Part shown: piece by piece, positions 17,264 through 24,608 of the stretch
Numbering within the stretch: the first letter of the stretch is position 1
How the letters are laid out: every line of letters begins with the position of its first letter
Assembly (NCBI GenBank): GCA_031257105.1
Contig: JAIRPG010000073.1
Span: 1 to 41,316 of the forward strand
Length of the DNA: 41,316 nucleotides
Direction: 5' to 3'
Source: Treponema sp.
GTDB lineage: Bacteria; Spirochaetota; Spirochaetia; Treponematales; Breznakiellaceae
Notes under the pieces: generated by a model
The model's input: only the letters and a program-made list of their open reading frames with translations
Database searches by the model: none
What the model was told of the DNA's origin: nothing
Made by a program: the position numbers and the translations under genes

Positions 17264-17304
17264 GATGAATCTCCTTAATTGAGAAGCTAAGGCTTTATAA
17301 AATA

Positions 17305-17339
17305 GTTATAATCTAAGCGAAAACGTTTGTCAACAAACG
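17305..17339 (-). promoter_or_regulatory. Promoter of the sugar operon with a LacI-like operator over the -35
   Basis: On the minus strand TTGACA (17328-17333), a 17-bp spacer and TATAAC (17305-17310) form a near-consensus sigma70 promoter, placing +1 near 17298. The -35 lies inside a perfect 7-2-7 inverted repeat (CGTTTGT-ca-ACAAACG, 17324-17339), next to a GAAAACGTTTG segment (17319-17329) with the central CG and A/T arms typical of LacI-family operators. A repressor bound there would block RNA polymerase. No regulator gene is in the window. Confidence 0.75.
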
Positions 17340-17399
17340 CAATAAACGCGCTTGTCTTCAATAGTATGCGCGTGGAATACACCTTTAAAATTCGGCTGC

Positions 17400-17439
17400 C
17401 CGCTTAAAAGTAAATGATATATCATTTGTTTTTAAGCGG
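17400..17439. promoter_or_regulatory. 40-bp near-perfect palindrome between the divergent operons
   Basis: Each arm is 20 bp and 18 of 20 positions are complementary. The left arm begins CCGCTTAAAA and ends AAATGATA, with the centre at 17419/17420 and no spacer. It lies between the sugar-operon promoter and the first glycosidase gene, so it could be an operator for a dimeric or tetrameric regulator, or a cruciform-forming site. A long hairpin in the glycosidase leader RNA is possible only if transcription starts upstream of it. The remaining 264-bp region holds an isolated TTGACA at 17457-17462 without a convincing -10. Confidence 0.6.
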
Positions 17440-17544
17440 CGGCGCTCGTAACCTTGTTGACACAGAGCCGGCGTCTGGGTTGATCAGAAACTCCCGATGG
17501 TTCAAGATGAAGTTTTAGAACACGGTTGAGTAAGGAGTAACGGA

Positions 17545-19701
17545 GTGAGAGACCGCATTTTTTTTCAGGATAAAACGATTCTCGTCGAGGAGAAAAATAA
17601 GCTGTTGTATTTGAGCGGCCCCTTTGGAACGCTTGAATACGATACGGATACCGGGGTGGCGGCGGTTTTTAAACCGGGGGGCGGAAAGCCGTATCTATCC
17701 GGCGTCCGCGCCGAGGCCCAGATAAACGGGCGGAAGGTACAGAGCGCCGATTTGAAGCGGGAAGGGGACTTTGTGCGCGCCGTCCCCCTTGCCGATTCCT
17801 CAGGCGCGGGCGTCAAGGTTACGGTGCGGAACGCCGCGCCTTCTTTCGCCATTCTGCAGCATTACTACCTGTACGGCGGGCGGCCGTATTTTTTCCTAGA
17901 AATAGAGTTGGAATCACCGCTCACAGCGCCGCCAACAGCGCCGTTGGCGGCGCCGTTGGCGGCGGCGCCGGTTCCAGGGGCAAGCGGAATCGCCACCAAT
18001 TATATGGCGCCTCTGGTTTGCCGGGGCGGCGGGGCGGACGGATTTTTTCCCGGCGTGGAAGGTCAGGATCTCCGGTTCCTGTTTGTCCCATTTGATAACG
18101 ATGAATTTGTCTCCTATGAATCCAGAGATCTCCGGCAAGACTCGGAAAGCTACGAGGTAACGGCGGTTTTTGATAATGATTCCCGGCGGGGTTTTATCAC
18201 CGGTTCCGTTACCCACGATGTCTGGAAAACCGGCGTCGGGCTTACCTGGGGCGAGGGATCGTTCCGCGTCTACGGAGGCGTTACGTCCTTTCAGACGAGG
18301 GATGTTTATAACGGGAGGGAAAACGAAAGCCCCCAGCCCCACGGGGAAATTTCCGGCGAAGTCGTCCGATCCCCGCTTATTTTTCTGGGTTTTTTTGACG
18401 ACTGGCGGGACGGCCTAGAAGAATACGGCAAGGCCAACGGCGTTATCGCGCCGCCCCTCGCGTGGAACGGCGGCCCTCCCTTCGGCTGGAACACCTGGTC
18501 GGCGGTCGCCGATAAAGTGGATTACGACGTGTATGTGCGGGCTTCTGACTTTTTGAAGGAGCATACGCCTGAATTCAAAAACGGCGTTTCTCCGGTGTAC
18601 ATCAACTTTGATTCTTTTTGGGATCGCTTAAGCGAAGAAGAGCGAAAAAAAGCGGCGGCCCATGTAAAGGCCAACGGGCAGAAGCCGGGAATTTATCACA
18701 CGCCCTTTACCTACTGGGGCAGCGCGGAAAACGCCCGGAACGCGCATCCGGACGGAGTTTCCGGCTATACCTGGTATGATATACTCCTTAAAGATAAAAA
18801 CGGGTGTCTTTTGCCCTATATGCACGGCAAGGGGTTTCCTTTGGATCCTACGCATCCGGGAGCGGTCGCGTACAACAACTACCGGTTCGGCAAATTCCTG
18901 GAATGGGGGTTTGAGTACGCCAAGCTGGACTTTATGTCTCACGGCGCGATGGAAGGCGCTCATTACGATCCGGCGGTAACCACCGGCATTGGGGCCTATA
19001 ACTACGGCATGAAAAAAATTCTGGATTTTCTCGGAAGCCGGGTAACGGAACAGCGGTTCTTCCTGAGCCTTTCTATCGCTCCGGTATTTCCTTCTTCATA
19101 CGCCCATGGCCGCCGAATTTCCTGCGATATTTTTGGCGAAATAAACTGCGCCGAATATATGCTTAATTCCCTTACGTACGGCTGGTGGCTCAACAACGCC
19201 GTATATCCTTGGAACGATCCCGATCATATTGTGGTGTATACCAGTTTTAACCGTCCGGCGGAAAAAGGCCCTATCCTGTTTAACGAGGGGCTGACCCGGT
19301 ACGTTTCTTCGGCCATTGCCGGAACGTTCATGATAGACTCAGACGATGTCCGCGTACCGGCGGCGCGAGAACGGCTTAAGGCGATTCTGAATAATCCCGA
19401 AATAAACGCTATAGCCGCTTCGGGCAGATCGTTCCGCCCGGTGGAAGGCAATACCGGATCGCGCGCCGCGTGTGTTTTTGTCCGGGATGACCGTGCCCTT
19501 GGCGGTGATTTTTACCTGGCGGCGTTCAATTACAGCGCTGAAAATTCCGTCATCGTAACCGTCGGCCTTGAGCGCGCCGGGGCGGGGCCGGGTAAAACCT
19601 GGCGCATGAAAAATCTTCTCGATCACACGGAACGGCGCGTGTCCGGTACGGTGGAGATAGAACTGGAACCCGCTGAACCGAAACTGTTCAGGCTTTTTTA
19701 A
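17545..19701 (+). CDS. Clan GH-D (GH27/GH36-like) glycoside hydrolase, no signal peptide
   Basis: 718 residues from a GTG with AAGGAG 7 nt upstream; an in-frame stop at 17527 rules out a longer, secreted form, so it should be cytoplasmic. An N-terminal beta-sandwich (about 1-290) precedes a (beta/alpha)8 barrel starting at PPFGWNTWSAVADKV. Family logic suggests Asp462 (in AKLDF) as nucleophile and Asp528 (in RRISCDIFG) as acid/base, and NDPDHIVVY resembles the NDPDML segment of GH27 alpha-galactosidases. The C-terminus is a beta domain. It differs from canonical GH27 (no YLKYDNC), so the substrate is uncertain. The enzyme probably cleaves oligosaccharides brought in by the divergent transporter operon. 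A 12-bp repeat array expands a loop at residues ~125-140. Confidence 0.75.
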   Translation: MRDRIFFQDKTILVEEKNKLLYLSGPFGTLEYDTDTGVAAVFKPGGGKPYLSGVRAEAQINGRKVQSADLKREGDFVRAVPLADSSGAGVKVTVRNAAPSFAILQHYYLYGGRPYFFLEIELESPLTAPPTAPLAAPLAAAPVPGASGIATNYMAPLVCRGGGADGFFPGVEGQDLRFLFVPFDNDEFVSYESRDLRQDSESYEVTAVFDNDSRRGFITGSVTHDVWKTGVGLTWGEGSFRVYGGVTSFQTRDVYNGRENESPQPHGEISGEVVRSPLIFLGFFDDWRDGLEEYGKANGVIAPPLAWNGGPPFGWNTWSAVADKVDYDVYVRASDFLKEHTPEFKNGVSPVYINFDSFWDRLSEEERKKAAAHVKANGQKPGIYHTPFTYWGSAENARNAHPDGVSGYTWYDILLKDKNGCLLPYMHGKGFPLDPTHPGAVAYNNYRFGKFLEWGFEYAKLDFMSHGAMEGAHYDPAVTTGIGAYNYGMKKILDFLGSRVTEQRFFLSLSIAPVFPSSYAHGRRISCDIFGEINCAEYMLNSLTYGWWLNNAVYPWNDPDHIVVYTSFNRPAEKGPILFNEGLTRYVSSAIAGTFMIDSDDVRVPAARERLKAILNNPEINAIAASGRSFRPVEGNTGSRAACVFVRDDRALGGDFYLAAFNYSAENSVIVTVGLERAGAGPGKTWRMKNLLDHTERRVSGTVEIELEPAEPKLFRLF
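17917..17964 (+). repeat. 12-bp in-frame tandem repeat, 4 units, in the first glycosidase
   Basis: The units are 17917-17928, 17929-17940, 17941-17952 and 17953-17964; the last two are identical (CCGTTGGCGGCG) and contain CGCC-gtt-GGCG. They encode PLTA/PPTA/PLAA/PLAA. The paralog at 19770 lacks this stretch, passing directly from ASP to TGVETNY. Confidence 0.92.
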
Positions 19702-19714
19702 TGAAATTCTAAAG

Positions 19715-19755
19715 AGTGTCTGTCCACAGAGTCGGTTACTTTGCGGACAGACACT
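19715..19755 (+). repeat. Dispersed 3' hairpin repeat, copy 1
   Basis: This 41-nt imperfect hairpin begins 13 nt after the first glycosidase stop: an 11-bp outer stem (AGTGTCTGTCC/GGACAGACACT), one mismatch, then CA/TG, a G-T wobble and AGT/ACT around a CGGTT loop. The central 35 nt match copy 2 at 41232-41266 with one difference, a G to A change that turns the wobble into a pair. There is no T tract, so it is not a classical terminator. Confidence 0.9.
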
Positions 19756-19769
19756 AAAGAAGGCCCAAG

Positions 19770-22031
19770 GTGTTTTTGAGTATATCCGGAAGAAAAGGCG
19801 CGATAAACGCGGCGTTGGTGTGCGCCGTTATGAGCGCCGCTTGCTCTGGAGGAACCGCCCTCCAGAACCGAACCTATTTTGATCAGAACAACATACTGGT
19901 TAAGCAGGAAGCCGCGGCGCTTACCATCCGGGGGCCCTTCGGATCGATTGAGTACGACATGGTGACGGGCCTCGCGTCGGTGTATAAACCCGGAAGCGCC
20001 GCTCCGTATTTGACGGATCTGTACGCCGAAACCATGATAAACGGCGGGAAAATCAAAACCGGCGCTCTCACCAGGGATTTAACGAGCGTTTCGGTGAGCG
20101 GCGCTCATAGCGGCGCTACAAGCGGCGCTTATAGCGGCGCTACAAGCGGCGCTGTTGACGGCGGGTTTGGCCCCGGCGTCAAGGTTACGGTGCGGAACAA
20201 GGGAAACGGGCTTGATATACTCCAGAACTACTACGTATACGCCGAACAAAACTACCTCCTCCTCGACGCCGTTGTTGCGTCTCCTACCGGCGTGGAAACC
20301 AACTATATCGCGCCGGTAGTTTCGGAGGGCGCCGCTCCGAACCGCCGGATTCTTGCGTTAGACGGCGAGGATACCCGGTTTCTCTTGGTGCCCTATGACA
20401 ACGATGAATATGTCCGCTACCGTTCCGATCCGTTGGTGAGCGCGCTGATTGGCGGCGCCGAAAGTTACGAGGTAACGGCGGTATTCGACAATCAGAGCAG
20501 GCAGGGCATGGTGGCGGGATCGGTTTCCCACGACACCTGGAAAACCGGCGTCCAGATAAAAACGGCTTTCCTGGACGGCCGTCCGGGGATTTATGACTTT
20601 CGGGTATTTGGAGGCGTTACTTCCTTTGCAACCCGGGACGTGGTAAACGGCGGGGAAGGGGGCCCTCCCCAGCCCCACGGTTCCGTTGGGGGAACCGAAA
20701 TACGTTCTCCCACGATTTTTCTAGGTTTTTTTGACGACTGGCGGAACGGCATGGAGGAGTACGGCAAGGCTAACGGAATTATCGCGCCGCCCTTGGCGTG
20801 GGATAACGGGCCGCCTTTCGGCTGGAACAGTTGGAGCGCCGTTGCCGACAAGGTGAGCTACGATATTTATGTTTCCGCCTCTGATTTTATCAAACAGGCC
20901 CTGCCGGAATTTAACAACGGCAGGGCGGAAAATTATATCAACTTTGATTCGTTTTGGGATAACCTTTCGGAAGATCGGCGGATACAGGCGGCGGAATACG
21001 CGGAGCGGAACGGCCAGATTCCGGGCATATACCATACGCCGTTTACCTGCTGGCACGATGTGGAAAATTCCCGCCGCTACACGGTGGAGGGAACCGGCGG
21101 GCAGTACTTATGGTACGATCTCCTCCTCAAGGATAAAGCGGGGAACCCCTTGCCGTATATACATGGGAAAGGGCTGCCCTTAGACCCAACCCATCCCGGA
21201 ACGAGCGCGTACAACCGTTACCGGATAAATCAGTTTGTCCGCTGGGGGTTTAAGTACGTTAAGCTGGATTTTTTAAGCCACGGCGCCATGGAAGGGGAGC
21301 ACTACGATAAAACGATAACTACCGGTATCCAGGCGTATAATTACGGTATGACGGAACTGCTGGAAACCTTAAAAGAAAAGATTCCCAATCAGGAATTTTT
21401 TGTCAGCCTTTCCATTGCCCCCCTCTTTCCTTCACGCTACGCCCATGGCCGCCGTATTTCCTGTGATGTTTTTGGGACTATCGATAACGCGGAGTATATG
21501 ATCAATTCGTTAAGCTACGGCTGGTGGATCCACAACGCGGTCTACCCCTATAACGATCCGGATCATATCGTGGTTTACAATAGTTATAACCACCGGCAGC
21601 CTCTTTCCTACAACGAGGGGCTGACGCGGTACATTGCTTCCGCCATAACCGGAGGCTTTATGATCGATTCTGATGATATAACCATTATCGAAGCGGCAAA
21701 CCGGGCCGCTCAGATTCTGAATAACGCCGAGGTAAACGCCTTGGCCGCGAGCGGGAAAACCTTCCGTCCGGTGGAGGGCAACACCGGCGACCGCGCCGCC
21801 TGCGCCTTTGTTCGCGTTGACGGGGAAGGGCTGTACCTCGCGCTGTTCAACTTTACGCTGAAACCGAAGACCATGACCGTGAACCTTGAGCGCCTTGGTC
21901 TGGATCCTTCCAAGACCTGGAAGCTGCGGAACGTGATTTCCCATATCGATGAAACGCCGGTTACGCAGGGCTCCCTTACCGTCAGCTTTGAACCTGCGGA
22001 ACCGAAGCTCTATAAACTAGAGTTGTTCTGA
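19770..22031 (+). CDS. Clan GH-D (GH27/GH36-like) glycoside hydrolase, exported lipoprotein
   Basis: 753 residues and clearly paralogous to the preceding gene over its whole length. It has an N-terminal hydrophobic leader ending in MSAAC, so it should be exported and lipid-anchored, unlike its partner. The barrel begins at PPFGWNSWSAVADKV. The predicted nucleophile is Asp500 (VKLDFLSHGAMEG) and the acid/base Asp566 (RRISCDVFG); NDPDHIVVY is conserved. The start is GTG 19770, with TTG 19776 as an alternative. A five-unit 12-bp repeat near residue 110-129 is absent from the paralog. Likely role: outside hydrolysis of a glycan whose products enter through the divergent transporter. The exact bond cleaved is unknown. 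Confidence 0.75.
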   Translation: MFLSISGRKGAINAALVCAVMSAACSGGTALQNRTYFDQNNILVKQEAAALTIRGPFGSIEYDMVTGLASVYKPGSAAPYLTDLYAETMINGGKIKTGALTRDLTSVSVSGAHSGATSGAYSGATSGAVDGGFGPGVKVTVRNKGNGLDILQNYYVYAEQNYLLLDAVVASPTGVETNYIAPVVSEGAAPNRRILALDGEDTRFLLVPYDNDEYVRYRSDPLVSALIGGAESYEVTAVFDNQSRQGMVAGSVSHDTWKTGVQIKTAFLDGRPGIYDFRVFGGVTSFATRDVVNGGEGGPPQPHGSVGGTEIRSPTIFLGFFDDWRNGMEEYGKANGIIAPPLAWDNGPPFGWNSWSAVADKVSYDIYVSASDFIKQALPEFNNGRAENYINFDSFWDNLSEDRRIQAAEYAERNGQIPGIYHTPFTCWHDVENSRRYTVEGTGGQYLWYDLLLKDKAGNPLPYIHGKGLPLDPTHPGTSAYNRYRINQFVRWGFKYVKLDFLSHGAMEGEHYDKTITTGIQAYNYGMTELLETLKEKIPNQEFFVSLSIAPLFPSRYAHGRRISCDVFGTIDNAEYMINSLSYGWWIHNAVYPYNDPDHIVVYNSYNHRQPLSYNEGLTRYIASAITGGFMIDSDDITIIEAANRAAQILNNAEVNALAASGKTFRPVEGNTGDRAACAFVRVDGEGLYLALFNFTLKPKTMTVNLERLGLDPSKTWKLRNVISHIDETPVTQGSLTVSFEPAEPKLYKLELF
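20097..20156 (+). repeat. 12-bp in-frame tandem repeat, 5 units, in the second glycosidase
   Basis: Units start at 20097, 20109, 20121, 20133 and 20145 (AGCGGCGCT plus a variable triplet), encoding SGAH/SGAT/SGAY/SGAT/SGAV. Each unit contains AGCG-g-CGCT. The paralog has only a short ADSSGAG stretch at the corresponding place. Confidence 0.95.
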
Positions 22032-22039
22032 AACTTCAG

Positions 22040-22078
22040 AGACTTGTGAAGAAACCAACCGGGTTTCGGAACAAGTCT
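22040..22078. terminator. Hairpin between convergent genes, possible bidirectional terminator
   Basis: Two 17-nt arms (22040-22056 and 22062-22078) pair as AGACTTGT/ACAAGTCT, a 3-nt internal loop and GAAACC/GGTTTC, closing on AACCG (CGGTT on the minus strand). It lies 8 nt after the second glycosidase stop and 16 nt from the rimO stop on the other strand. There is no T run, so termination is likely but not certain. Confidence 0.55.
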
Positions 22079-22094
22079 ACTATATTAGTTTACG

Positions 22095-23450
22095 TTAGAG
22101 CGGTTTTACTTCCAGATCAAATCCCGCTCTGGCAAAAACCTTGCACCGCGCAAATTCCCCCAGGGATAGGCTGCTCTCGCTTCTGATCACCGCCGCGCCG
22201 TCTATTTCCGGCGCCTGACAGAAGAGCCGGCCCAGGTAAAGCCCTTCCGCGCCGTGGAACCGCTCCTCTACCAGGACGTCAAGTTCCCTCCCGATAAAGC
22301 GATCCAAGCGTTCTTCCGTGATGGGGATTTGACGTTCTTCCAAGATCCCTTTCCGTTCCGCCGCGAGCTTCCGGGGAACCCTTCGCTTCATGGTATATGC
22401 GGGAGTCCCTTCTTCGCGGGAATAGGTAAAGACCCCAAGCCAGTCAAGACGGGCCTGGGCCTGAAAATCCAGCAACGCCTGAAAATCAGCCTCGGTTTCG
22501 CCGGGAAAGCCGGTTAGGAAGGTTGAACGGATCACCGCGCCGGGCAAAGCGGAACGGATGTCCTCGATAAGGGCAAGGTAGGCGGCGGCGTCTCCCCTAC
22601 GGTTCATGGCTCTGAGCGTTTCTGTGGAACCATGCTGAAAGGGGAGGTCGAAATAAGGGAGCAGCCGGGGATCTTCCCGGCAGAGTTCCAGAATAGACCG
22701 GGGAAAGCTGTCCGGGTGGATGTAGAGGAGCCGCGCCCAGAAATTTCCTTCCAAGGCAGAGACCGCGCGGAGGAGTTTTGCCAGGGATAGTTCCAGCTCC
22801 GGCGGAAAGTCGCGGCCATAAGCGCCGAGATCCTGACCGATAAAGCAGAGTTCGCGTATCCCCCGGTTCAAAAGCCGCCGGCATTCCTCCAACACATCTT
22901 GAATCGAGCGGGAACGCAGGGGCCCCCGGATATGGGGAATGGCGCAGAAGGAGCAGCGGTTATTGCAGCCTTCGGCGATTTTAACGCAGGCCGATCCGGG
23001 TAAGGAAAGCAGGGGGCGCCCGCCCGCAATCGCGGCCCGCTCCGGCTCAAGAGCCGCCGGCTCAAGAGTCGCCGGCTCAGGCTCCGGGATCAGCGCCCGC
23101 CGGGAACCCTCCAATGCGGCGCCGGCGGCTTCGGATATTCGGGAAAGATCGGCGTTGCCGAAAAAAGCATCGGCTTCGGTAAGGGATTCGGCTAATTCCG
23201 CCGGGTACCGTTGAGCCAGGCAGCCCGCCAGCAGGATCCGTTTATCAGGATAGCGCTTCCGGTACGCAAGAACCGCGTCGATAGACTCTTGTTTGGCGCT
23301 TTCGATAAAGCCGCAGGAATTGATGATGATAAGATCCGCATCCTGGGCGTCTGGAACCGGCTCCCAGCCGGCCCTGTTCAGGAAGGCCATCATCGTTTCG
23401 GCGTCTACCTGATTTTTGACGCAGCCAAAGGGATCTAGAAAATAACGCAC
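22095..23450 (-). CDS. rimO: Ribosomal protein S12 methylthiotransferase RimO
   Basis: 451 residues. The N-terminal UPF0004 domain carries the cluster cysteines in FGCVKNQVD, NSCGFIE and AGCLAQRYP. The radical SAM domain has the CxxxCxxC motif in EGCNNRCSFCAIPHIRGPLRSR. The C-terminus is a TRAM-like domain. The enzyme adds a methylthio group to an aspartate of ribosomal protein S12. DPFGCVKNQVDAE and the IRGPLRSR segment favour RimO over MiaB. The start is GTG at 23450, 3 bp after the rodZ-like stop, without a strong ribosome site, suggesting coupling. A repeat-encoded EPATLEPAALEPE insert lies in the linker between the two domains. Confidence 0.92.
   Translation of the reverse strand: MRYFLDPFGCVKNQVDAETMMAFLNRAGWEPVPDAQDADLIIINSCGFIESAKQESIDAVLAYRKRYPDKRILLAGCLAQRYPAELAESLTEADAFFGNADLSRISEAAGAALEGSRRALIPEPEPATLEPAALEPERAAIAGGRPLLSLPGSACVKIAEGCNNRCSFCAIPHIRGPLRSRSIQDVLEECRRLLNRGIRELCFIGQDLGAYGRDFPPELELSLAKLLRAVSALEGNFWARLLYIHPDSFPRSILELCREDPRLLPYFDLPFQHGSTETLRAMNRRGDAAAYLALIEDIRSALPGAVIRSTFLTGFPGETEADFQALLDFQAQARLDWLGVFTYSREEGTPAYTMKRRVPRKLAAERKGILEERQIPITEERLDRFIGRELDVLVEERFHGAEGLYLGRLFCQAPEIDGAAVIRSESSLSLGEFARCKVFARAGFDLEVKPL
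23042..23086 (-). repeat. 15-bp in-frame tandem repeat, 3 units, in the rimO interdomain linker
   Basis: The units are 23042-23056, 23057-23071 and 23072-23086 (type CCGGCTCAAGAGCCG), encoding EPATL/EPAAL/EPE-like blocks. The first unit contains GGCTC-aa-GAGCC. Confidence 0.9.
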
Positions 23451-23453
23451 GTT

Positions 23454-24545
23454 TTATTCGAGGCGGAACTGGCCTAGGCGGTACCGGCCTTCTTCGTCCC
23501 GTACCCAGCGAATATCGGCGACTATCACTTCTCCGGCATTGCCCAGTTCTACGGGAAGTTCCCTGCCGTTGCCCATGAGCCGGATTTTTATCGCTGTGGC
23601 GTTAGATACCCACATACGGACGCCGTTTTGTATGGTTTCAATATTGAATTCATCGCCTTTTTGGAAGTACTGCTCGTTCCGGTTGGCGCGGCTCCGTTCC
23701 GCGAGGATCTCATAGCGGAACATACAGTAGCCCTGAAAAGCCGCTTGCAGGGTAAAGGGATAGGGATTAGGCGATGTCGCGTAGTACACCGGCGGGACGG
23801 TCGCGCTTCCCATGAGCGCCGCTTCGCTTGGAGCTTCCGCATCGTAGGCCGAGGAAAGGGTGTTCTCTATGTCAAAGCGGAGCAGCGCCCCGGTGGAAGG
23901 AGCGTTTTTCACAAAATCTTCCACCGTTATATACACATCTATAATGCCGTTCTTGTCCAAATCCACCGGCACTTCTTCGCTGAGTTCAAGGCTCACCGTT
24001 CCTGAGGGCGTAGAAATGGTCACCGTTTCTCCCAGGTGGGATAGTTCCAGTTTGTATTGAGCGTCGTCCAGCGGTACGATTACCGTATCGCCTTGATAAA
24101 ACCGCCGTTCAAGAATCGGGCTGTCCATAACAACGGACACCGGAGCCTCTACTTCCAGGGCGGGGGCGGCCTCGGCGCGGGGCAGCTTCCCGATAAAATA
24201 AACCGCCGCGGTGATTGCCCCAAGAACCAAAACCAGAATCGCCAGAAACCGGAGGATCTTTGGCAGTTGAGACGGCCCCCGAAGGAGCTGCTCCACCGGA
24301 ATGGGTTGTTCCTGTATCTTCAACGCCCGGTACAGATTGAGTACCTCCTGGGTATCTAGGCCCAGATAATCACTGTAGTTCCGCAAAAAACCGAGGAGAT
24401 ACGCGTCACCGGGGAACATGGCGAAATTTTCGTTTTCCAGCGCCTCCAGATAGCGAACCGCGATATTCGTGTCCCGGCTTGCCTGGTCGTAACCGCAGCC
24501 TTTATTTTCACGGGCAGATCGTAATTTTTCTCCCAGGGATTCCAC
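23454..24545 (-). CDS. rodZ: RodZ-like helix-turn-helix membrane protein
   Basis: 363 residues. An N-terminal Xre-type helix-turn-helix (LGEKLRSARENKGCGYDQASRDTNIAVRYLEALENENF, continuing to NYSDYLGLD) is followed by one membrane helix at about 97-117 and a periplasmic part. The C-terminus resembles the DUF4115 domain of RodZ (RMWVSNATAIKIRLMGNGRELPVELGNAGEVIVADIRW). RodZ anchors MreB at the membrane and controls cell shape. The N-terminal domain in that family binds protein rather than DNA. It lies upstream of rimO, 3 bp apart. The ribosome site is GAAGGAGAAA. The central ~150 residues do not match the usual short RodZ linker and may be a lineage-specific beta domain. Confidence 0.8.
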   Translation of the reverse strand: MESLGEKLRSARENKGCGYDQASRDTNIAVRYLEALENENFAMFPGDAYLLGFLRNYSDYLGLDTQEVLNLYRALKIQEQPIPVEQLLRGPSQLPKILRFLAILVLVLGAITAAVYFIGKLPRAEAAPALEVEAPVSVVMDSPILERRFYQGDTVIVPLDDAQYKLELSHLGETVTISTPSGTVSLELSEEVPVDLDKNGIIDVYITVEDFVKNAPSTGALLRFDIENTLSSAYDAEAPSEAALMGSATVPPVYYATSPNPYPFTLQAAFQGYCMFRYEILAERSRANRNEQYFQKGDEFNIETIQNGVRMWVSNATAIKIRLMGNGRELPVELGNAGEVIVADIRWVRDEEGRYRLGQFRLE

Positions 24546-24568
24546 CGAATTTCTCCTTCCGCAAAGGT

Positions 24569-24604
24569 AGTCTGTCTATAATGTGTCTACATTATGGACA
24601 GACT
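24569..24604 (-). repeat. Hairpin after lolA-like gene, related to the dispersed 3' hairpin repeat
   Basis: Two 15-nt arms (24569-24583 and 24590-24604) pair fully if one G-T wobble is allowed, with a 6-nt loop. It begins 4 nt after the stop of the lolA-like gene on the minus strand, and its ends (AGTCTGTCC/AGACAGACT) resemble the outer stem of the copies at 19715 and 41229. The inner part (CATAATG) is different. There is no T tract. Confidence 0.75.
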
Positions 24605-24608
24605 CTTA

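Noticed and set aside
17457-17479. TTGACA at 17457 as the glycosidase promoter
   Set aside because: The -35 is perfect but the sequence at 17-18 bp spacing (TTGATC/TGATCA) is a poor -10.
19715-19755. Simple terminator of the first glycosidase
   Set aside because: There is no T tract and the same element elsewhere is followed by a separate terminator, so it is listed as a repeat.
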